This document shows, one piece after another, positions 6,856-15,504 of a DNA stretch of 20,641 nt. A program made the position numbers and the translations under genes. Below the pieces are notes generated by a model, which saw only the letters and a list, made by a program, of their open reading frames with translations, was not told the origin of the DNA and ran no database searches. Every line of letters starts with the position of its first letter. The first letter of the stretch is position 1. This DNA is from Eubacteriales bacterium (GTDB taxonomy: Bacteria; Bacillota_A; Clostridia; Christensenellales; Aristaeellaceae): NCBI GenBank assembly GCA_029974855.1, contig JARKQO010000321.1:1-20641 (forward strand), read 5' to 3'.

Positions 6856-8004
6856 TTATCCAACCTTGATGCCATAGATGATGTATGGGATATTGGCCGA
6901 CGGGTTATCGGCGGCCCCAAGCCTTCCGTTGGTGAATGCTGCGGAACCCGCGTTGAATACGACATTGCGCCCGTATACATTGCCCAGCACGCTGGTGAAG
7001 GTGGTCCACGAGGCGCCGGTGAAAAAAGGGAAGAGGAACATGGGCGCGTTTTGATACCCGCTTACGCTCCTGACCACAACGCCCACGAAATTGTAGTTGG
7101 CGGTGGTGAGGGCGGGTATTGAATAGGTCGCTGCGGATACGGCGTCGTCAGGCGCGGAGTTTTCCCATATTTTATCGATCCTGAGTCCGGAGATTGCCGC
7201 CAGGCTGTCGCCCAGGGCCTTGCCCTGGCGCGCGTCCAAGGCATAGCCAGCCGCCGTGGTGGTGAGGCTGTTGGCTACGTTGGCCTTGTCCAGCTTGGCC
7301 GCCAGCCCGCTGTCCACCGCCTCCTGGAGCTCCTGGAGCTCCAGGGCCTCCGCCGCCCCGATGTTGTCCCGGGCCTGGGCCCGCTGGGGGGCGGTCAGGG
7401 CCTGCACAGTGCCGTAGCGCACGGCTTTCAGGGCCGCGTCCCCGGCGCCGTCCACCCCCACCCCGTCCACTGTGCGCGTGTAGCGGGCGTCCAGGCTGCT
7501 GAGCTGCAAAGAGGGAGGCACCAGCATGCCGCACACCGCCGCGTCGATGCGCTCGTCGGTCAAATCCCCCTCCAAAAGGGCCGCCGAGGCCGCCCGCACC
7601 AGGGCCCGCCCCAGGCTGATCTCCTTCACGGAGTCGGTGCGGGTCAGGGCCGGGGGCGCGGGGTTGGCGGCGGGGGTCCCCTCCAGCACCCCCATGGTGA
7701 TGTTCCGGGCCCCGGCTGTCAGGTCCAGCCGCAGGATGATCCGGTCGATCCGGTCGGCGCTGCCGCTGGGGCTCAAAACCAGGTCCATGGGCGGGCCCCC
7801 GTCGTCCGCCAGGCTGTACACATACCCGTGGACCATGGCCAGGCCCGGGGCCACCCGCACCCCCATGCCCCCCGCCGGGGACAAGGTGAGCCCGTCCCCC
7901 ACCCCGGTGCCCCCCACGGCCCGAAAGGCCGTCACAAACTCGTCTGCGGAATACTGCCTGTCGTCCCCCTCCCAGGGGTCAAAGAAACCGTAAAATTCCT
8001 TCAT
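6856..8004 (-). CDS. Baseplate/receptor-binding-type tail protein
   Basis: A 382-residue protein. The N-terminal 160 residues (FYGFFDPWEGDDRQYSADEF, then APGLAMVHGYVYS and DRIDRIILRLDLTAGARNI) resemble the N-terminal structural domain of many Firmicutes tail proteins that follow the Gp37-like gene. A helical stretch at about 215-250 (ALELQELQEAVDSGLAAKLD) likely trimerises. Residues about 250-285 carry ALDARQGKALGDSLAAI, a fibre-shaft motif. The C-terminal 100 residues are Ser/Thr/Phe-rich and end in IPYIIYGIKVG, which looks like a receptor-facing tip. The start has AGGAGAGGG upstream, and the gene lies 12 bases from the previous one. The exact role in adhesion is inference. Confidence 0.68.
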   Translation of the reverse strand: MKEFYGFFDPWEGDDRQYSADEFVTAFRAVGGTGVGDGLTLSPAGGMGVRVAPGLAMVHGYVYSLADDGGPPMDLVLSPSGSADRIDRIILRLDLTAGARNITMGVLEGTPAANPAPPALTRTDSVKEISLGRALVRAASAALLEGDLTDERIDAAVCGMLVPPSLQLSSLDARYTRTVDGVGVDGAGDAALKAVRYGTVQALTAPQRAQARDNIGAAEALELQELQEAVDSGLAAKLDKANVANSLTTTAAGYALDARQGKALGDSLAAISGLRIDKIWENSAPDDAVSAATYSIPALTTANYNFVGVVVRSVSGYQNAPMFLFPFFTGASWTTFTSVLGNVYGRNVVFNAGSAAFTNGRLGAADNPSANIPYIIYGIKVG

Positions 8005-8016
8005 TGTTTCCCTCTC

Positions 8017-9087
8017 CTACCTCACTGTGGCGTTTTGGATCTGGGCAATGGCCCCGGCCGCCGTAATGGGCGTGGCCCCGAAGGTGGCGCTGAGCTTGCG
8101 CCCGCCCCCCTCGTAGCTCTCCCGCACCTCCAGCAGCCGGGTGGCGGTTTGCCAGCCCGCCCCCCGCAGCAGAATGTTGTCCCCCAGGTCGTAGTCCCGC
8201 TCGTAGCGGGTGAGGCCCCCCTCCAGCATTTCGGCGGTCAGCAGCTCCTTTTGCTGGGCCCCGTCCAGCTTCTGCCGGGCGGCGGCCCGCAGCATCTCCG
8301 TGTCCGCCACGCTGCCCGCGTCCACCCAGGTTTCCCGGCGCTCCACCCCGGAGGCCTCCTGGCCCTGGGCGTAGATGAGGCGGTTCTCGTCCTCTCCCGC
8401 GCCCCCCACGTAGGCGGTGCTGCGATAGGCGCTCACGTCCCAGGTGAAGGCCAAGTCCGCCGCGTTCCGGTTCCCCTCGCTGAGGATCACCGCCCCGGGG
8501 CCGCCGGTGAGATCCCGCCCGGCGCGGGCCCCGAACACATAGGCCTGGCCGTGGAAATCCGGCAGGATGTCCCAGCCCAGCTCCGTGGCCTCCCCGATGG
8601 AGGCCAGCAGCGCCGCCAGGTCCGTGAACCGGGCCTGCCAGGGGAGGACAGGGCCCCTATCGAAGTTCTCCCCGGGGATGAGCCGCTGCACCGCCCGCTT
8701 GGGGTCACATGGGTGATAGAGATTGGCGGCCGCATAGTGGTGGTAGGCGGCCTCGGCGCTGCCGGTGAACCGGTCCCAGCCGAAGTGCCCGTCGTCCTGG
8801 GCGGGGGGCACGCAGATCCGCCGGGCGGCGACCCCCTTGAGCGGCTTGCCGGAGGCCGCCACCTGGCCCCGCTGCCGGGTCAGCTTCTCCACCACCATGG
8901 CCTTGTGCAAGGCCTGGCTGAAAAACACCACCCGGCCCAAGGCCAAAGCCTCCGCCCCCGGGGCCCCCTGGGGCACTCGCAGCTCGAAGCTGCCCAAGCC
9001 CCAGTAGCTGCGGGTAAGCTGGAGGCTGGTCCACTGGGCCAGCTCCCCCCGGAGGTGAAAGTCCCAGTCCATCACCATCAAAGCCAT
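8017..9087 (-). CDS. ReqiPepy6 Gp37-like baseplate protein
   Basis: A 356-residue protein with the layout of the siphovirus ReqiPepy6 Gp37-like family. It has an N-terminal LTRSYWGLGSFELRVPQGAP strand pair, then VVFFSQALHKAMVVEKL, the central GWDRFTGSAEAAYHHYAAANLY block, TELGWDILPDFHGQAYVF, and late strands (ERDYDLGDNILLRGAG, then TRLLEVRESYEGGGRKLSAT). It takes the place of the tail-associated (Tal/gp27-like) hub protein between Dit and the receptor-binding proteins. I chose the ATG at 9087: GGAGGGGG lies about 7 bases upstream, while the earlier start at 9117 lies inside Dit. It begins two bases after the Dit stop. Confidence 0.82.
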   Translation of the reverse strand: MALMVMDWDFHLRGELAQWTSLQLTRSYWGLGSFELRVPQGAPGAEALALGRVVFFSQALHKAMVVEKLTRQRGQVAASGKPLKGVAARRICVPPAQDDGHFGWDRFTGSAEAAYHHYAAANLYHPCDPKRAVQRLIPGENFDRGPVLPWQARFTDLAALLASIGEATELGWDILPDFHGQAYVFGARAGRDLTGGPGAVILSEGNRNAADLAFTWDVSAYRSTAYVGGAGEDENRLIYAQGQEASGVERRETWVDAGSVADTEMLRAAARQKLDGAQQKELLTAEMLEGGLTRYERDYDLGDNILLRGAGWQTATRLLEVRESYEGGGRKLSATFGATPITAAGAIAQIQNATVR

Positions 9088-9089
9088 GG

Positions 9090-9968
9090 CTACACCCCCT
9101 CCCAGCGGTGGTGCCACCGCAGGGCCACGGCGGTTTCGGCGGCTCCCCCCTCCGCCTCGTAGACGATCCGGTTCTCCCCCACGGCCAAGGTGAAATCGCT
9201 TAAGGGGGTGGTCACGTCCAGCAGGCCGAAGGCGTTGGTGGTCACCCCGTTCAGCACCATTTGCACCCGCAGGCTGTCCGGGTCGGTGTCGATCTCCAGC
9301 ACAGCCCCCTGGGGCAGAGGGGACACCAGCCGCAGCCGCTTGCCCGTGGTGCGGTTCACCAAGGTGGGGTATTCCCCCCTGCCGTGCAAGGTGATCCGCA
9401 CCGGGGCCGGCACCTGCCCTCGGTTCAGCAGCACTACGGCGTTGGACCGGGCCGCGAAGCGCACCGGAAAGCGCACCGGAAAATGGAACCCGGTGGTAGA
9501 CACGTCAAAGCCCCCGCCGCTTTCCTGGGGGGAGAACCAGAAGGGGCTGTCGCAGCCAAAGGACAGCTTCAGCCCCGGGTGGGCGTTCCCCGCCCGCTTG
9601 GCCCACTGGGGGAGCCCCAAAGGCACGGCCCAGGTCCACCAGGTTCCCGCGTCGTTGCGGTAGGTAATGCGCGCCCTGCGGCCCGTGTCCGGGTCAAAGG
9701 CCTTGCCCGGGCTCAACACCCCGCACAGGCCGCTGCGGAGCTGGTACAGGCTGCGGCGGCTGGTGGCCCACAGGCTCACGCGCAGCTCCAGCTCCCGGGG
9801 CTGCCGGAGGGCGCTGACCGTGGTTTCCCCCTCCTGAAGGGAGCCCCGCAACGTTTTCCGGTCCACCCCGGGGCTGCCGGTGCCCTCCACCCGCTCCAGA
9901 AGAAAGGGAGGGGCGGCCCCAAAGGCCACCTCCTCCCCAGCCAGGTTTTGATAGACGATCTCTTGCAT
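9090..9968 (-). CDS. Distal tail protein (Dit)
   Basis: A 292-residue protein of the Sipho_tail/Dit type. The N-terminal half has PPFLLERVEGTGSP, TTVSALRQPRELELRVSL, a helix SRRSLYQLRSGLCGVLSPG and ITYRNDAGTWWTWAVPL. The rest is beta-rich, with LKLSFGCDSPFWFSPQE and the late LNRGQVPAPVRITLHG domain. Dit forms the hexameric ring joining the tail tube to the baseplate hub. Its position right after the tape measure and before the Gp37-like hub is the standard siphophage order. GGAGGG lies before its ATG and overlaps the tape-measure stop, with one base between the genes. Confidence 0.9.
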   Translation of the reverse strand: MQEIVYQNLAGEEVAFGAAPPFLLERVEGTGSPGVDRKTLRGSLQEGETTVSALRQPRELELRVSLWATSRRSLYQLRSGLCGVLSPGKAFDPDTGRRARITYRNDAGTWWTWAVPLGLPQWAKRAGNAHPGLKLSFGCDSPFWFSPQESGGGFDVSTTGFHFPVRFPVRFAARSNAVVLLNRGQVPAPVRITLHGRGEYPTLVNRTTGKRLRLVSPLPQGAVLEIDTDPDSLRVQMVLNGVTTNAFGLLDVTTPLSDFTLAVGENRIVYEAEGGAAETAVALRWHHRWEGV

Positions 9969-9969
9969 C

Positions 9970-12900
9970 TTACCCTCCGTACAGCAGCGCGCCCAGCTCC
10001 TCGTTGGCCTGCCGGACCCTTTTGGCCGCCTCTCCCGCGCTTTCCACGGGCTCGTTGAAGTTCACGGTTTGGTTCACAACTGTGGGGGGAAGGTTGCTGG
10101 CGGCGGCGCTGTTTTGCTGCCGCTGCTGGTAGCCGCTTTGGAACTGGTTGGCCGCCGCGATGGCTTCCGCCGCCGCCTGCTCCTGAATGGCGTACAGGCT
10201 GTCGTTGAGGCCCTGGAACCAGGCCACCACGCCCCCCACCTTGCTTTGGAAGCCCTCCAGCAGCTTTTCCCCCAAGGTTTTGCCCAAAGCGTCGTATTCC
10301 GGGGCGAACTCGCCGATGAGGCTGACGATCTCCCGCTGGCTGCCGGTCATCAGCAGCTTTTCGGCCTCGGCCCGCAGGGCGGCGGTTTTCATCCGCTCGG
10401 CATAGGCCTTTTCGATTTCCTCCTGCTGGCTGTCCAGGGCGGTAAACTGGGCCTCCGCCTGGTCCTGGATGGCCTCGATCTGCTGCAGCAGCGCGGCCTT
10501 CTGGTCCTCCACCCCCAGGCGGCGGAGCCGGTCCTCCCGGGCCGAGATGGCCTGGTCCAGCTGCTGCTGGAGCTTCATGCGGTTGTAGGAATCCTGCTCA
10601 AATTCGATGTCCTGGCGGAGCTTGGCGATTTTGCGAAGCTCCTCCTGGTCCTGCTTTTCCCGGTCCTCGGTTTTGCTGAGCTCGTCCAAGGCGGCGATCT
10701 GGTCCCGGATGGCCTGAACGCTGTCGTCCCGCCAGTCCTCCCAGGCCTTGCGGCTGGCGTCCAAGCGCTGGATTTCCGCGTCCTGCATGGCCTGGTACCG
10801 GGCCCCCAGGGCCTCGATGAGGGCGTCCCCGGCCTTGTCGATGCTGGCGGCGTCCCGGCGGCGGAGCTCCTGGCGCACGTCGTAGACCTTTTGCTCCCAC
10901 TCCATGATCTCTTCGGCGTTGAGCTCGTGGGCCTGGCGGATTTGGTACAGCATTTGCAGCTCGTCCTCCAGGGTGAGCTGGTTCAGGTGCTTTTGGTGGT
11001 CCAGCATAGCGTAGTCCTGGCGGATGGCCTCCTGCCGGGCTTCCTCGGCGGCCCGGCGGGCTTCCTCGGCCAGTTCGGCTTTGGATTTGCGGCGGGAGCC
11101 GCCGCCACGGCCATTGCCGCCGCCGAACATACCGGCGGCTTTCAACTCCTCAATCAGCTCCGCCAATTCCCCTTTGGACAAGGCTATCTTTTCCAACAAA
11201 TCCTTTGCGTCGGCGGTTAACACGCCGTCCACATAAGCCGCGTCCCCCAAAGCGGCAAACTCCGCTTCCAGGCTGGTGACGGTGTTTTGAAGCGTCACGG
11301 CCTGTTGGAGCAAGGAAGCCTCAAAGTCCCCCAGCCCTTGTTCCGCCTGCTCCAGGCTTTCAGTGGAGCCGTCAAAGGACTTCCCAAGCCTGTTGAGCGC
11401 CGTATTGACCTTTGCAATCTCCTCCGGGTTTTTCTTCATCTCCCCGTTCAACGCTTTATAGGAAGAAATGGCGTCTTTCGCGACTTTCGCGTGATCCTTC
11501 AGCCCCTTCGCCTTGGCGATGCCGCCCTCCAGGGTCGTTACGCGGGTACCCATGTCCTCTATCTGCTGGGCTGCCTGGCTAACGGCAAGTCCGGTTGCGT
11601 AGATGGAGTTGGCATACGCGCCCATATCCCGCTCGCCGTTGGTAAAGGTATCAAACAGCTTCCAGGCGGATTGCTCCGCTTCTTCCGCGCCTTGGCCCAT
11701 GCTTTCATACATCGCCGCCGCCGCCTGGATGATGGCGTCCATTTGCGTGGTAAGGCCTTCCGTTGCCTCCTCCGGAGTTATGGAGCCAAACAGAAGCTTG
11801 TCTACAATGCCGCCGAAGCCTTCCATGCCCACGCTCAAATCCGTGTTTGACATCACCTGTCCAAAACCGGCCAAAATCTGCTCCTTTTTTCCATTGAGCA
11901 GCTCCAGGGCTTGCTCCACGCTCATGTTCTCCGTCCATTGACCGGACATGGCCCGCATGGCGCTCTCGCCGGAAGATTGCAGGAAGTTGTAAAAGGATTC
12001 CCCAACCTCTATGCCCGCCGCCTCCGTTGCCGCCCTGATCTCTTCCGCGCTCAGCCGAATGCCCTTCACGTACCGGTCGATGGCCTCTTGCTTCACTTCC
12101 GGTATAAGCCCATCCGCGCCATAGCTGGCGCTGACCGTAGCTTCCGCCGCGCCGAACTGGGTGGTTCTGCCCTTCTCGTAGCGTACGTGGGCAAACTCCA
12201 TCTGCGCCTTGACCGCCTTTTCGGTGGATTTCGCCCAGGCATCACGGCTGGCGGACTGGGCGTATATGGCTTCCGTTGAAATACCCATCAGCCCGGCCAG
12301 CTCGCCTTGCAGCTCAAGGAAGCGCTTTTCCTCGGAAGCGGACCGCTTTTGGGAGCGAAGATCGGCGTATTCCTTGGCATACTCACGGATTTTCGCGGCT
12401 GCGTCCGTGTACCCTTTGGCTTCCCCCGCAAGGCTCATGGCGGCGTTGCTCTTTTCCAAACCTTCGGCAAGCAGACGGTTATGTCTTAGTACTTCTTCCA
12501 GTTGCGCGAGGTAACCCGTCCAGGCGCCTCCCTGGAGCAAGGCGTTTTGGTTGGCGATCCGGTCCAAAAGTCCCGCCGTCGCTTTCTCGGCTTCCCCCGC
12601 CTCCACGCCCAGGGCTTGGAAAGCCTTCGGCAGACTGTTCTGTAGGGAATCAAGGGCTGCATCCCTGGCGGCTGTCACTTCCCCGGTGCTCATGCCGCCC
12701 GCCAGCAGCGCGGGGATGTTGTTGAGGATATCCAGGGATTCTTTGAATTGGGGCTCGTTCAGAATGGTTTTCAGCGTAGTCCCAAAGCCGCCATATCTTT
12801 CTTTGAGCCATTGGGTTAGCTCCTGTTCCGTTGCATTAGTGGGCATGCTGTCAATATCAAAAGAATCTGCCATGCTTTGGATGAGAATTGCCGCAAGGTC

Positions 12901-13797
12901 CTGCTCGATGATAGCGCCTTGGCTCCGGGCTTCCTCAATTACGCTGTTTCCCACATCTGAAAGGATTTCTTTGGCCTTTTCTTGGAGGTTTTGCCTGATT
13001 TCTTGCTCTTTTTCGGCACTTCGATACAATGCCATCTGACCAAGACCTATAGCCCATGATCCTCCAGAAGGAACTCTTTCACGAGTAGTGTCATAAGCCG
13101 CATCCTTAACGAGCTTTGTATATTCGTCAGTTTCCTGCCTCGACTCTGCGGCTTTCCGGTACTCCCCGGCTGCCTCACCGGCATTTCTTCTTTCCGCTTC
13201 CGCAATCTTTTGATAGTAGTCGTCCAGGGTTTGGATTTGGCTTTTCAGCGCGCCTTCGGTAATGCCCAACGCCGCCGCCAGATCAGCCTGAAGATCGAGA
13301 AAGGTTTTCTCCTCGCTGGCTGTGCGTATTTTACTGCCAAGCTCGGCATATTCCTCCCCCAAGGCACGGATGTCTTGGGCAGTATCGCTATACTTCCGGG
13401 CCATTTCCTCGCTGTTCTTGATGGCCTCCTGCCGGGCTTCCTCCTGCTTTTTCTTGGCTTCCGCCGCAGCCTGGAAGAGGGCGGCAATCCCCTGAATCAC
13501 AAGACCTATCAAAGCATTGATACCGCCTGTGACAATGCTGCTGCCAAGATCCAGCAAGCCAGCCTTCAAGATTGAGCTGGCGTTAAAGGCGTTCTTTGTT
13601 TCTTTCCCCAAGCCCATCATGCCGGAGATGACATCTTTGAGGCTGTCGGTCTGCATATCCACTTCGATGGGCTTGCTTATGGCCGCTTCCGCCTCCCGGG
13701 CGAACTTTCGTACTAACTGGCTCGCGTTTTCAAGCGTGGCTTCCAAGCCCTCCGTGGTGGCCCGAATTTGAATGACCAATTCGCTGACATCAGCCAA
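9970..13797 (-). CDS. Tail tape-measure protein
   Basis: A 1275-residue protein that sets tail length and is ejected with the DNA. It starts with TTG (LADVSELV...), with AGGTAGGTG upstream. The N-terminus ELVIQIRATTEGLEATLENA matches the orphan fragment at 16425-17147. Residues 76-112 are a hydrophobic Gly/Ala/Ile segment. Two related blocks follow, at about 148-175 (EEYAELGSKIRTASEEKTFL) and about 470-500 (KEYADLRSQKRSASEEKRFL), so the shaft is partly duplicated. A Gly/Arg linker (GGGNGRGGGSRRK, about residue 890) precedes a long charged coiled-coil region (ELRKIAKLRQDIEFEQDSYN). The end has NLPPTVVNQTVNFNEPVES. The DNA for residues 1-890 is visibly less GC-rich than the rest, suggesting a mosaic gene. 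There is no peptidase domain. It is separated from the tail chaperones by the exported-protein array. Confidence 0.9.
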   Translation of the reverse strand: MADVSELVIQIRATTEGLEATLENASQLVRKFAREAEAAISKPIEVDMQTDSLKDVISGMMGLGKETKNAFNASSILKAGLLDLGSSIVTGGINALIGLVIQGIAALFQAAAEAKKKQEEARQEAIKNSEEMARKYSDTAQDIRALGEEYAELGSKIRTASEEKTFLDLQADLAAALGITEGALKSQIQTLDDYYQKIAEAERRNAGEAAGEYRKAAESRQETDEYTKLVKDAAYDTTRERVPSGGSWAIGLGQMALYRSAEKEQEIRQNLQEKAKEILSDVGNSVIEEARSQGAIIEQDLAAILIQSMADSFDIDSMPTNATEQELTQWLKERYGGFGTTLKTILNEPQFKESLDILNNIPALLAGGMSTGEVTAARDAALDSLQNSLPKAFQALGVEAGEAEKATAGLLDRIANQNALLQGGAWTGYLAQLEEVLRHNRLLAEGLEKSNAAMSLAGEAKGYTDAAAKIREYAKEYADLRSQKRSASEEKRFLELQGELAGLMGISTEAIYAQSASRDAWAKSTEKAVKAQMEFAHVRYEKGRTTQFGAAEATVSASYGADGLIPEVKQEAIDRYVKGIRLSAEEIRAATEAAGIEVGESFYNFLQSSGESAMRAMSGQWTENMSVEQALELLNGKKEQILAGFGQVMSNTDLSVGMEGFGGIVDKLLFGSITPEEATEGLTTQMDAIIQAAAAMYESMGQGAEEAEQSAWKLFDTFTNGERDMGAYANSIYATGLAVSQAAQQIEDMGTRVTTLEGGIAKAKGLKDHAKVAKDAISSYKALNGEMKKNPEEIAKVNTALNRLGKSFDGSTESLEQAEQGLGDFEASLLQQAVTLQNTVTSLEAEFAALGDAAYVDGVLTADAKDLLEKIALSKGELAELIEELKAAGMFGGGNGRGGGSRRKSKAELAEEARRAAEEARQEAIRQDYAMLDHQKHLNQLTLEDELQMLYQIRQAHELNAEEIMEWEQKVYDVRQELRRRDAASIDKAGDALIEALGARYQAMQDAEIQRLDASRKAWEDWRDDSVQAIRDQIAALDELSKTEDREKQDQEELRKIAKLRQDIEFEQDSYNRMKLQQQLDQAISAREDRLRRLGVEDQKAALLQQIEAIQDQAEAQFTALDSQQEEIEKAYAERMKTAALRAEAEKLLMTGSQREIVSLIGEFAPEYDALGKTLGEKLLEGFQSKVGGVVAWFQGLNDSLYAIQEQAAAEAIAAANQFQSGYQQRQQNSAAASNLPPTVVNQTVNFNEPVESAGEAAKRVRQANEELGALLYGG

Positions 13798-13872
13798 TGA
13801 TTACACCTACCTTTTTCTAAGAGTCTTTATATTCAAAAGCGCTCATCCCAAAAGGCAAGCGCTTGACTTTTA

Positions 13873-13901
13873 TTGCTTGCTTGTGCCTTGTGTGTTATAA
13901 T
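13873..13901 (+). promoter_or_regulatory. Promoter of the first exported-protein gene
   Basis: TTGCTT at 13873-13878 and a perfect TATAAT at 13896-13901 are spaced by 17 bases, 26 bases before the ATG at 13927. GGAAGGGAG follows as ribosome site. The same TTGCTT-N17-TATA-x-T arrangement recurs at 14783. Confidence 0.75.
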
Positions 13902-13926
13902 CCAAAAAAAGGAAGGGAGAAGCGGT

Positions 13927-14613
13927 ATGAAGAAACTAATTTCTGCACTCCTATGTGGATTTCTTTTGTTCTCTGCAATGGTCGTTCCCCAGGGAATGGC
14001 GGAGGAAGCCTCCCAGCTTTACTATCTATGGGACATTCCTTTTGGTATATCGGAAAGCGAGTTTATTGAGCAAGCTTATGCAAAAACCGGATTTAACTTT
14101 GTGCCCCACTCTGATCAAATTGAAGATTTTTTTGATATCGTAACGCATGAAGAACAATTAATTTCTTTTCTAGGCTATCCATTAACCGAAGCCGTGGCCT
14201 CTTTCCAAATAGATTCGGAGGGAAAAGCAAGCTACTCTGCAATCTCTCTCTTTCTTGATGTCGAAAGCAAAACCATGTTCGAGGTTCTTTCCCTCTTTGA
14301 CTCAATTCGGCTTGTTCTGCAAGAAAAATATGGTGACCATACTTTTGCAGCGCTATTCACCAATAATGCAAAACTTTTAACATGCGATGCTATTGAGGGC
14401 GAGTTTGATTCCCAGCAAGTAGCCAACATATTAAGTAGTGATGATGCTATTGATATGGTGATGATGGCTTGGAAAAATCTTGGCATTGGCGCAGGCAAAA
14501 GAAGTTACCATGAGATAGTTTTGATATTATATGCGTCTACCTCAATCGCGGAGGCACCAGAACCCTTTGAAGTCTACCAAAACCGCAATGCGCCGTCTGA
14601 TGCGGGGTTGTAA
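13927..14613 (+). CDS. Exported array protein A (WDIP family)
   Basis: A 228-residue secreted protein of unrecognised family. Residues 1-25 are a signal peptide (MKKLISALLCGFLLFSAMVV, cleavage likely after GMA) with no lipobox cysteine at the expected place. The mature part has the three motifs shared by the array: LYYLWDIPF at 31-39 followed by a helix, a second segment LISFLGYPL at 78-86, and LQEKYGDH at 131-138, where the usual Pro is missing. It ends in SDAGL, close to the SDTGL and TDTGL ends of proteins C and D. It has its own promoter and GGAAGGGAG ribosome site, is divergent from the tape measure, and is visibly the most AT-rich gene of the window. No catalytic motif is seen; a binding or surface role is more likely. 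Confidence 0.8.
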   Translation: MKKLISALLCGFLLFSAMVVPQGMAEEASQLYYLWDIPFGISESEFIEQAYAKTGFNFVPHSDQIEDFFDIVTHEEQLISFLGYPLTEAVASFQIDSEGKASYSAISLFLDVESKTMFEVLSLFDSIRLVLQEKYGDHTFAALFTNNAKLLTCDAIEGEFDSQQVANILSSDDAIDMVMMAWKNLGIGAGKRSYHEIVLILYASTSIAEAPEPFEVYQNRNAPSDAGL

Positions 14614-14693
14614 GCAATAGCGCACCCTGCCTTTTCATCACCTTACCCATGGCCCCCTGTGTTATGCTCTGAAAAAAGGAAGGGAGCATCGGT

Positions 14694-14733
14694 ATGAAAA
14701 AACGAATTTTGGCGCTTCTGTTTGGGTTCCCCT
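14694..14733 (+). pseudogene. Stub of a sixth exported-protein gene
   Basis: GGAAGGGAG followed by an ATG and MKKRILALLFG closely copies the start of gene A (GGAAGGGAG, MKKLISALLCG), including the upstream TGTGTTAT and A-run. After about 11 codons the reading breaks directly into a terminator hairpin. This looks like a gene reduced by deletion to its start signals and terminator. The frame happens to stay open into gene B, but B has its own ribosome site and signal peptide. Confidence 0.6.
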
Positions 14734-14762
14734 GCGGGAGTCCTCCACGGCTTCCGCTTTTT
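14734..14762 (+). terminator. Terminator left from the collapsed sixth gene
   Basis: GCGGGAG-T-CC pairs with GGCTTCCGC around TCCAC (one bulge, one G-T pair) and is followed by TTTTT. The stem resembles the CGGGAGCC/GGCTCCCG terminators after genes B and C. Confidence 0.6.
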
Positions 14763-14782
14763 CATGCCGCCATGGCCTTTCC

Positions 14783-14811
14783 TTGCTTTTATACTCTTTG
14801 TTTGTTATACT
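14783..14811 (+). promoter_or_regulatory. Promoter of exported-protein gene B
   Basis: TTGCTT (14783-14788), 17 bases, then TATACT (14806-14811), 29 bases before the ATG at 14841. The -35 hexamer and spacing are the same as for gene A, which supports a constitutive housekeeping-type promoter for each array gene. Confidence 0.7.
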
Positions 14812-14840
14812 GTCGCCAACAGAATGAAAGGGGAATCTTT

Positions 14841-15413
14841 ATGAGAAAGGCTGCTTCCTTCTTATTGGTGGTCTTATTTTCTTTTTGCCTTATTACGGCA
14901 GGGCTGGCAGCGGAGACCCCCTTCACCTTGCGAAACGGGTACTACTGGGGCATGCCAAAGGAAGAAGCTTTCGCTCTGGCCGAGGAGGAAGGGCTAAAAT
15001 CTAGGGTTGTCACGCCTACGCCAGGGGAGCCCTCCCTTGGCACCTATCCGGGGGAAATCATTTCTTATAAAGATGCTCCGGTGGGCGATTATGTTGCGCG
15101 TTATTTTTCTCTTCAAGTGGAGTTGCAAGAGGATTACTCCCTCTTATTGTATGGCGCTACCTATGGCTTTGGGCCTTTTCAGTCGGACGAATACAATAAG
15201 GCTTACGCCCTGTTTGGCGGTCTGGAGAAGGGCCTGACATCCGTTTACGGCGAGCCTGATCCCGTCCAATCCTCCTCCACTTCCTTGTTCTGGTTTTTAT
15301 CCGATACCACCATCTCTTTGGAACGCTGGGAAACGGTCTCGGGGCTATATGCCGTGAAAATCCACTATCAAGAGAAACGCCCAGACGAGTCCATCAACAA
15401 CAGCGGCTTCTAA
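14841..15413 (+). CDS. Exported array protein B (RNGYYWGM family)
   Basis: A 190-residue secreted protein. The signal peptide is residues 1-24 (MRKAASFLLVVLFSFCLITA, cleavage near LAA). The mature protein begins ETPFTLRNGYYWGMPKEEAF (25-44), nearly identical to protein E, then ISYKDAPVG (74-82), GLTSVYGEPDPV (131-142) and a Trp-containing strand pair. It ends NNSGF, equivalent to the -DTGL end of its relatives. I recognise RNG-x-x-WGM as a recurrent start of exported proteins of unknown function in Clostridia, but know no activity. I chose the ATG at 14841 because it has AAAGGGGA upstream and starts a complete signal peptide. The frame is open back to 14694, but that part reads as a stub plus a terminator. 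Confidence 0.8.
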   Translation: MRKAASFLLVVLFSFCLITAGLAAETPFTLRNGYYWGMPKEEAFALAEEEGLKSRVVTPTPGEPSLGTYPGEIISYKDAPVGDYVARYFSLQVELQEDYSLLLYGATYGFGPFQSDEYNKAYALFGGLEKGLTSVYGEPDPVQSSSTSLFWFLSDTTISLERWETVSGLYAVKIHYQEKRPDESINNSGF

Positions 15414-15433
15414 GCCTTTCCCTCTATTCCCCC

Positions 15434-15504
15434 GGCGGGAGCCAGCGCGGCTCCCGTTTTTGCTTTTTACAATGGCGTTTTATCTTACAAGATTTACGCC
15501 GCTA
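15434..15504. repeat. 71-base intergenic direct repeat, copy 1
   Basis: This repeat covers the terminator of gene B and the start of the gene C promoter region, ending at TTTACGCCGCTA. It matches 16365-16435 over 71 bases with three differences. In this copy it continues into TGGTATAATG and gene C. Confidence 0.85.
15436..15468 (+). terminator. Rho-independent terminator of gene B
   Basis: CGGGAGCC, loop AGCGC, GGCTCCCG, then TTTTTGCTTTTT. It lies 20 bases after the stop of gene B. The same hairpin and T-tract recur at 16367. Confidence 0.9.

Noticed and set aside
7828..9162. Plus-strand open frame of 444 codons
   Set aside because: It is antisense to the Gp37-like and baseplate genes. High GC removes stop codons, and the product is Gly/Pro/His-rich with no domain.
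10069..11220. Long plus-strand open frame (383 codons) within the tape-measure region
   Set aside because: It is antisense to the coiled-coil end of the tape measure. It is Leu/Val/Gly-rich from reverse reading of Gln/Glu/Lys-rich codons, with no ribosome site.
14694..14840. Longer start for exported protein B at 14694
   Set aside because: The extension crosses a terminator hairpin and would place a Cys/Pro-rich stretch before a complete signal peptide. The ATG at 14841 has its own promoter and ribosome site.
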